Assembly (NCBI RefSeq): GCF_016909575.1
Contig: NZ_JAFBGA010000003.1
Span: 496,001-560,000, forward strand
From: Streptomyces sp. HB132
Lineage (GTDB): Bacteria > Actinomycetota > Actinomycetes > Streptomycetales > Streptomycetaceae
DNA: 64,000 bases
Direction: 5' to 3'
How positions within the stretch are numbered: the first letter of the stretch is position 1; each line of letters starts with the position of its first letter. This document shows, piece after piece, positions 59,905 through 64,000 of the stretch. A program made the position numbers and the translations under genes. Below the pieces are notes generated by a model. It was not told the origin of the DNA. It was given only the letters and a program-made list of their open reading frames with translations, and ran no database searches.

Positions 59905-60357
59905 ATGGCGCACCACACCCCAGTCAGCAAAGGTGTGATCCTCGGTGTCCGCATCAAGGGGCAGGGGCAGCCAGACTGTGCCGTCCATCTGGTTCAACAC
60001 CCATCGACCGACGACCTGGACTGCAATCGCCACCCGGCCGACGTCCACCACCAGCTGTACGGCGCTGAGGCCGGCGCCGAATACAGCGAGGCTTACGAGT
60101 CCTGGCCGCTGCTCTGCGCGACCCTCGGCGTGAGCCCGAACTCGAGGGTCAGCCCGGCCTACCGGGTCCCGCACGTTCTGGTCGAAGTGGCCGCCGATAC
60201 GTACACCGGCCCGATGGATCCGAACCAGCTGGCCGAGTTCATCCAAACGGTGGCCGGGCAGTTGGATGAGCTGCGTGTGATGCACCCTCGGCTCACCGCA
60301 GCCCGCGCCGAATGGGCCGCGCGGACCGATCCGCCGGCCAGCACCGAGGCCGCGTAA
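59905..60357 (+). CDS. Hypothetical protein (150 aa)
   Basis: This is a soluble protein with no signal peptide. It has GVILGVRIKGQGQPDCAVHL near the start, YESWPLLCATLGVSPNSRVS in the middle and a helical C-terminus with TGPMDPNQLAEFIQTVAGQL. No known family is recognised. Position just left of the 11-bp repeat array and rnpB makes it the last gene of the accessory stretch. ATG 59905 has GGAGA nine bases upstream. The frame is long and its codon use fits coding sequence. Confidence 0.65.
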   Translation: MAHHTPVSKGVILGVRIKGQGQPDCAVHLVQHPSTDDLDCNRHPADVHHQLYGAEAGAEYSEAYESWPLLCATLGVSPNSRVSPAYRVPHVLVEVAADTYTGPMDPNQLAEFIQTVAGQLDELRVMHPRLTAARAEWAARTDPPASTEAA

Positions 60358-60430
60358 TACAGCCTCAAGAGTCACCACAAGTCCTGCAGTACCAATGTCT
60401 CTATGCCGAGGCCCCCGCCACCCACCTGCC

Positions 60431-60484
60431 CCAGGGACTTTTCAGGGACTTTCAGCGCTGTCCGAGGGACTTCCGAGGGACTTT
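60431..60484 (+). repeat. 11-bp tandem repeat array (AGGGACTTTTC-type)
   Basis: Five consecutive units: AGGGACTTTTC (60431), AGGGACTTTC (60442, one base short), a diverged AGCGCTGTCCG (60452), AGGGACTTCCG (60463) and AGGGACTTTTC (60474). The conserved units begin 11, 21 and 11 bases apart, so all face the same side of the helix. It lies between the hypothetical gene and the rnpB terminator. Confidence 0.85.
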
Positions 60485-60517
60485 TCACCGCCTAACGCGG
60501 CAAGCCCCCGAAAGACC

Positions 60518-60553
60518 GGAAAGGGCCTCCGACGCAGGTCGGAGGCCCTTTCC
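60518..60553 (-). terminator. Terminator of rnpB
   Basis: A perfect 16-bp stem (60518-60533 with 60538-60553) closes the 4-nt loop GCAG, 24 bases past the rnpB 3' end on the minus strand. Confidence 0.85.
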
Positions 60554-60577
60554 AAAGCAAAGCCGCAGGTGGCGGCA

Positions 60578-60978
60578 GACGAGTCGGGCTGTACGCCGGG
60601 TTCTGTCGCCCGGTCGCCTCGCGGCGGCCGGGGAGACGGCCATCCATCTAGGACCGGCATTGCTGCCGGTCTCGTGCGGTCTACCCGCGAACTCGGGCGG
60701 GCAGCCCTCGGACGTTCGCGCAGGAGCACCGAGGTGCTCCCTCTTGACCTTGCTCCGGGTGGGGTTTACCTAGCCGCCTGAGTCACCTCAGGCGCTGGTG
60801 GTCTCTTACACCACCGTTTCACCCTTACCGGGGACCGAGGTCCCCGGCGGTCTGTTTTCTGTGGCACTGTCCCGCGGGTCACCCCGGGTGGCCGTTAGCC
60901 ATCACCCTGCCCTGTGGAGCCCGGACGTTCCTCGGGAGGATCCGGAGATCCTCACGCGGCCGTCCGCCCGGCTCGTCT
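60578..60978 (-). ncRNA. rnpB: RNase P RNA component, bacterial type A
   Basis: The minus strand carries the conserved RNase P elements in order: GAGGAACGTCCGGGCTCCAC near the 5' end, GACAGTGCCACAGAAAACAG, AAGGGTGAAACGGTGGTGTA, GTAAACCCCACCCGGAGCAA, and ACAGAACCCGGCGTACAG near the 3' end. The 5' GACGAGCCGGGC pairs with the 3' terminal CCCGACTCGTC to form P1, which sets both ends to within a few bases. The RNA, with the RnpA protein, matures tRNA 5' ends. A TAGCAT -10-like hexamer lies at 60996-60991, overlapping the stop of the TetR gene. A perfect hairpin terminates it at 60518-60553. Confidence 0.95.
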
Positions 60979-60993
60979 GCCGTGATGACCATG

Positions 60994-61527
60994 CTACCCG
61001 GCGGGGCCGGGGGTGAAGGCCGCGATGCCCGCCTCCCAGGCCGCCGAGAGGTCGGCACCCGGAGGGAAGCGGCCGTTGAGCTCCAGGACGACCATCCCGT
61101 GGGCGAATGCCCAGGCCGCCCGGGCCCGGTCCTCGTCACCCCCGGCGGCACGGAACAGCGGGGCGGCCGCGGCGTCCGCCGCTTCCACGGCGGGGAGTGC
61201 GCGGCCCATGGTGAGGAGGTAGAGGTGCGGGTGGGCCAGGGCGTAGGTGCGGTAGGCGGTGGCGAGTGCGGAGAAGGATCCCGGGGCCGCCCGCTCGGCG
61301 GCCTCCAGGACTCCGGCGGTCTCCCGGAGCATCTCGGCGGCCAGTGCCGCCACCACGGACGACTTGTCGGGGAAGTGCTTGTACAGGGAAGGCGCCTTGA
61401 CGCCCACCCGGTCGGCCAGCCGGCGCATGGTGAGCGCCTCGGGCCCCTCCGCCTCCAGCAGGGCACGCGCGGCGGCGATGATCTGCCGGGGCCGGCCGGC
61501 CGTGGGGGCGATGGCGAGGTCAGTCAC
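60994..61527 (-). CDS. TetR-family regulator with WHG-type C-terminus
   Basis: 177 residues. The helix-turn-helix is LTMRRLADRVGVKAPSLYKH with FPDKSSVVAALA. The C-terminal half AYRTYALAHPHLYLLTMGRA, then RAAWAFAHGMVVLELNGRFP, is the WHG-type effector domain. The start is GTG 61527 with GGAAGG upstream. Longer frames would extend leftward into the yaaA promoter. Its stop overlaps the -10 region of rnpB, which lies 16 bp downstream on the same strand. It is divergent from yaaA. The target gene is not evident; yaaA is a candidate by position only. Confidence 0.83.
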   Translation of the reverse strand: MTDLAIAPTAGRPRQIIAAARALLEAEGPEALTMRRLADRVGVKAPSLYKHFPDKSSVVAALAAEMLRETAGVLEAAERAAPGSFSALATAYRTYALAHPHLYLLTMGRALPAVEAADAAAAPLFRAAGGDEDRARAAWAFAHGMVVLELNGRFPPGADLSAAWEAGIAAFTPGPAG

Positions 61528-61736
61528 GCATAGGACCTTCCCTGGTACGGAGTCGGTACGCAGTCCGTAGCCGAGGACGTGATCGTACGAGATGCGGACA
61601 AGCCGGTCGTCGGAGCCCTTGCCCCCGCAGGGGGCGTGCAGGGCTCCGGGCCGGTTCCGGGGAGGGCGGCCCGTACCCTTGCCGGGAGGGCTCCCACGTG
61701 CGCGGGGCCCTGTTCCGCGCAAGAAGGAGAACGCCC

Positions 61737-62537
61737 GTGCTCGTGCTGTTGCCGCCCTCCGAAGGTAAGGCCGCCTCGGGGCGCGGGGCACCGCTGAAGC
61801 CGGAGTCGCTGTCCCTGCCGGGTCTCGCGGACGCCCGGGCCGCGATCCTCGACGAGCTGGTCGAGCTGTGTGTGGCCGACGAGGAGAAGGCCCGTGGGGT
61901 GCTCGGCCTGAGCGAGGGGCTGCGCGCCGAGATCGCGAAGAACGCGGAGCTGCGCACGGCCGGTACCCGGCCCGCCGGGGAGATCTACACCGGCGTGCTG
62001 TACGACGCCCTGGACCTGGCCACGCTGGACGCTGCGGCCAGGCGGCGCGCCGGGAAGTCGCTGCTGGTCTTCTCCGGGCTGTGGGGCGCGGTGCGGGTGG
62101 GCGACCGGATTCCCTCGTACCGCTGCTCGATGGGGGTGAAGCTGCCGGGCCTGGGGGCGCTCAACGCGTACTGGCGCGCCCCGATGGCGTCGGTCATGCC
62201 CGAGGCGGCCGGGGAGGGGCTGGTCCTGGATCTGCGCTCGTCGGCGTACACCGGGGCGTGGAAGCCCTCGGGTGAGGTCGCGGAGCGCACGGCGAGTGTG
62301 CGGGTGCTCCAGTCGCGGATGGTGAACGGGGTCGAGAAGCGGTCCGTGGTCAGCCACTTCAACAAGGCCACCAAGGGCCGGATGGTGCGCGATCTGCTGC
62401 TGGCCGGGGCACGCCCGAAGGGGCCGGCGGAGCTGGTGGAGGTGCTGCGCGACCTCGGTCACGTGGTGGAGGCGCAGGCTCCCCAGCGGGCCGGGCGACC
62501 GTGGGCGCTCGACGTGGTGGTCACCGAGATCCACTGA
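61737..62537 (+). CDS. yaaA: YaaA-type peroxide-stress protein
   Basis: 266 residues, the usual family length. It starts LVLLPPSEGKAASGRGAPL and has AGEIYTGVLYDALDLATLDA, LVFSGLWGAVRVGDRIPSYR, LNAYWRAPM, VLDLRSSAYTGAWKP and SHFNKATKGRMVRDLL, all DUF328/UPF0246 segments. In E. coli the family lowers free intracellular iron during peroxide stress and binds DNA. GTG 61737 has AAGGAGA eight bases upstream. It is divergent from a TetR regulator. Confidence 0.9.
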   Translation: MLVLLPPSEGKAASGRGAPLKPESLSLPGLADARAAILDELVELCVADEEKARGVLGLSEGLRAEIAKNAELRTAGTRPAGEIYTGVLYDALDLATLDAAARRRAGKSLLVFSGLWGAVRVGDRIPSYRCSMGVKLPGLGALNAYWRAPMASVMPEAAGEGLVLDLRSSAYTGAWKPSGEVAERTASVRVLQSRMVNGVEKRSVVSHFNKATKGRMVRDLLLAGARPKGPAELVEVLRDLGHVVEAQAPQRAGRPWALDVVVTEIH

Positions 62538-62549
62538 GTCATTGCACCC

Positions 62550-62569
62550 TGCGCAACGCTCGTTGCGCA
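62550..62569. promoter_or_regulatory. Perfect 9-2-9 palindrome before the aldolase gene
   Basis: TGCGCAACG-CT-CGTTGCGCA lies 29 bases upstream of the aldolase start. Its size and TTGCGCA core resemble operators of IclR/GntR-type repressors of sugar-acid genes; the regulator is not in the window. Confidence 0.65.
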
Positions 62570-62598
62570 TCATGCGGTCCGCGCGGCAGGATGACTCC

Positions 62599-63246
62599 AT
62601 GACCTCCTCCGCGCCAGCCGCCGTGTCCACCTCCGTGCTGGACCTCGCTCCCGTCGTCCCCGTCGTCGTACTGGAGGACGCGGCCGACGCGGTGCCGCTG
62701 GCCCGTGCGCTCGTCGCGGGCGGGCTTCCCGCGATCGAGGTCACGCTGCGGACGGCCGCCGCACTCGACGCGATACGGGCGATCGCCGCGGAGGTCCCCG
62801 ACGCCGTGGTCGGAGCGGGCACGGTGATCTCCCCGGCGCACGTGACCGGGACCGTCGCGGCCGGAGCCCGCTTCCTGGTCAGCCCCGGCTGGACGGACGC
62901 ACTGCTGGACGCGATGAAGGCATCGGGTGTCCCGTTCCTGCCCGGCGTCTCGACGACCTCCGAAGTGGTCGCGCTGCTGGAGCGCGGAATCACGGAGATG
63001 AAGTTCTTCCCGGCCGAGGCCGCGGGTGGCACCGCCTATCTGAAGGCGCTGTCCTCGCCGCTTCCCCAGGCCCGGTTCTGCCCGACCGGCGGCGTCTCGC
63101 TCGCGTCTGCGCCGTCCTATCTGGCACTTCCGAACGTCGGCTGCGTGGGCGGCAGTTGGATGGTCCCCGGTGACGCAGTGGCGGCGAAGGACTGGGCACG
63201 GGTGGAGCGGCTGGCCGCCGAGGCGTCGACGCTGGGCCGCGGCTGA
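62599..63246 (+). CDS. eda: KHG/KDPG aldolase
   Basis: 215 residues forming one TIM barrel. VVPVVVLEDAADAVPLARAL, IEVTLRTAAALDAI (catalytic Glu and Arg region), VGAGTVISPAHV, FLVSPGWTDALLDAM, PFLPGVSTTSEV, EMKFFPAEAAGGTAYLKALS (Schiff-base Lys in MKFFPAE) and FCPTGGVSLASAPSYLAL are diagnostic. It cleaves 2-keto-3-deoxy-6-phosphogluconate or 4-hydroxy-2-oxoglutarate to pyruvate plus an aldehyde, a step in sugar-acid catabolism. ATG 62599 has CAGGA eight bases upstream. A perfect palindrome in the promoter suggests repression by a sugar-acid-responsive regulator. Confidence 0.92.
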   Translation: MTSSAPAAVSTSVLDLAPVVPVVVLEDAADAVPLARALVAGGLPAIEVTLRTAAALDAIRAIAAEVPDAVVGAGTVISPAHVTGTVAAGARFLVSPGWTDALLDAMKASGVPFLPGVSTTSEVVALLERGITEMKFFPAEAAGGTAYLKALSSPLPQARFCPTGGVSLASAPSYLALPNVGCVGGSWMVPGDAVAAKDWARVERLAAEASTLGRG

Positions 63247-63278
63247 GCGCCACGAGCGCGCGGGGCGCCCCGGCGTCG

Positions 63279-64000
63279 CTACCTCAGGTGCGAGGTGTCG
63301 TTGAGAAGCCTCAGCGAGGGGTTCCCGTCCGCGTAGTACGCCACCGTCGAGACGGAGGCGGGCGAGAGCTCCATACGGAACAGGGACTCCGGCGGGGCGC
63401 CCAGCGCGAGCCGGACCAGTGTCTTGATCGGCGTGACGTGCGTGACCAGCAGCACCGTGCGACCCGCGTACCGGGCGATCAGCCGGTCGCGCGTCGCCGA
63501 TACCCGCTCCGCCACCTCGGCGAAGCTCTCGCCACCGCCGGTGGGGGCGGCGTCGGGGGACGCCAGCCATGTGGTGAGGTCCGGGCCGTGGCGTTCGCGC
63601 ACCTCGGCGAAGGTGAGCCCCTCCCAGGCCCCGAAGTCCGTCTCGCGCAGGCCGTCCTCGATGCGGACCTCCAGGCCCAGCCGGAGCGCGACGGCCTCCG
63701 CCGTCTGACGGCAGCGGCGCAGCGGGGAGCTCACGATGTCCTGGAGCACGCCGCGGGCGGCGAACGCCTCGGCCGCGCTTACGGCCTGGTCCCGGCCGGT
63801 CTCCGAGAGCTCGGGGTCGCTGCCGCCGCTCCCCGAGAAGCGCTTCTCGGGGGTGAGAGCCGTCTCTCCGTGCCGGAGCAGGACGAAGGTCGCGGGCTCA
63901 CCGAGGTCGGGCGCGCTCCCCCAGCCCACCTGCGGAGATGCCGAGGTGCCCGCCTGCGCGGCCGCGGCTGCCCGCGCCGGGCGGGCGGCGGCCATCGCGG
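63279..64000 (-). CDS. C-terminal histidine-phosphatase part of a probable RNase H/acid phosphatase (partial)
   Basis: The frame stays open to the right edge, so the N-terminus is missing. FVLLRHGETALTPEKRFSGS is the catalytic RHG motif. VSSPLRRCRQTAEAV, LRETDFGAWEGLTFAEVRER and LLVTHVTPIKTLVRLAL (second catalytic His) complete a CobC/phosphoglycerate-mutase-type phosphatase of about 210 residues. In streptomycetes such a domain is often fused behind an RNase HI domain, and a bifunctional protein of this kind is known near rnpB. An Ala/Gly-rich linker at the edge (AAARPARAAAAAQAG) fits that fusion. The RNase H part itself is not visible. Confidence 0.82.
   Translation of the reverse strand, partial: AMAAARPARAAAAAQAGTSASPQVGWGSAPDLGEPATFVLLRHGETALTPEKRFSGSGGSDPELSETGRDQAVSAAEAFAARGVLQDIVSSPLRRCRQTAEAVALRLGLEVRIEDGLRETDFGAWEGLTFAEVRERHGPDLTTWLASPDAAPTGGGESFAEVAERVSATRDRLIARYAGRTVLLVTHVTPIKTLVRLALGAPPESLFRMELSPASVSTVAYYADGNPSLRLLNDTSHLR

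Noticed and set aside
1..64000. CRISPR array, integrase or transposase
   Set aside because: No regularly spaced repeats with unique spacers. No gene with DDE, tyrosine- or serine-recombinase motifs was seen. The only arrays are the short (GCCCCT)6 and the 11-bp repeat.

Overview
The window is 64 kb of a high-GC actinobacterial chromosome and almost certainly comes from a Streptomyces. The evidence is codon use with G/C in third position, a very large SARP/AfsR-type regulator with an ATPase and TPR tail, an NADPH:F420 reductase, Dtx/DmdR-type iron boxes, many TetR regulators, many apparently leaderless genes, and a type A RNase P RNA whose sequence fits actinobacteria.

Region 1 (about 1-34.3 kb) looks like conserved core chromosome. 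It holds two tandem drug-efflux MFS genes, of which the second is Cmx/CmlR-like and may have an attenuator leader; an EndoExoPhos protein; a TetR/DHA2-MFS pair with a visible operator; panB; a Drr-type ABC exporter facing a SARP regulator; an M50-like metalloprotease; npdG; map; and an iron block. In the iron block heme oxygenase and efeO-efeB-efeU each have an iron box upstream. Further on come a primase/polymerase-like protein, a TetR divergent from dimethylargininase, an Rsm22-type protein, a Bcr/CflA-type MFS, a Gfo/Idh/MocA oxidoreductase, a PhoD phosphatase, an SDR, a secreted lamin-tail protein and a PhzF protein.

Region 2 (about 34.3-60.5 kb) looks accessory. It opens with two gene scars (aldo/keto reductase and GNAT acetyltransferase fragments). 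After a glycosyltransferase and a phosphoesterase it carries two secreted TAP-type peptidases, two paralogous MerR regulators (one frameshifted), several TetR/SDR modules, and a GPP34 - DUF3159 - condensation-type acyltransferase - berberine-bridge-type oxidase row in which two genes carry single-base frameshifts. The most coherent system is at 53.0-59.7 kb. A lipoprotein, a membrane-fusion protein with a peptidoglycan-binding segment, an ABC ATPase and a MacB-like permease form one overlapping operon. Divergent to it are an OmpR-type response regulator and a histidine kinase with a four-cysteine extracellular sensor. A tandem direct repeat lies between the two promoters. I read this as a self-regulated envelope-sensing export system, possibly redox-sensitive.

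Region 3 (about 60.5-64 kb) returns to core: rnpB on the minus strand with its terminator and an unusual 11-bp tandem repeat next to it, a TetR, yaaA, a KDPG/KHG aldolase behind a perfect palindrome, and the C-terminal phosphatase part of what is probably the bifunctional RNase H/acid phosphatase, running off the window.

All assignments come from reading the sequence. No database search was run.
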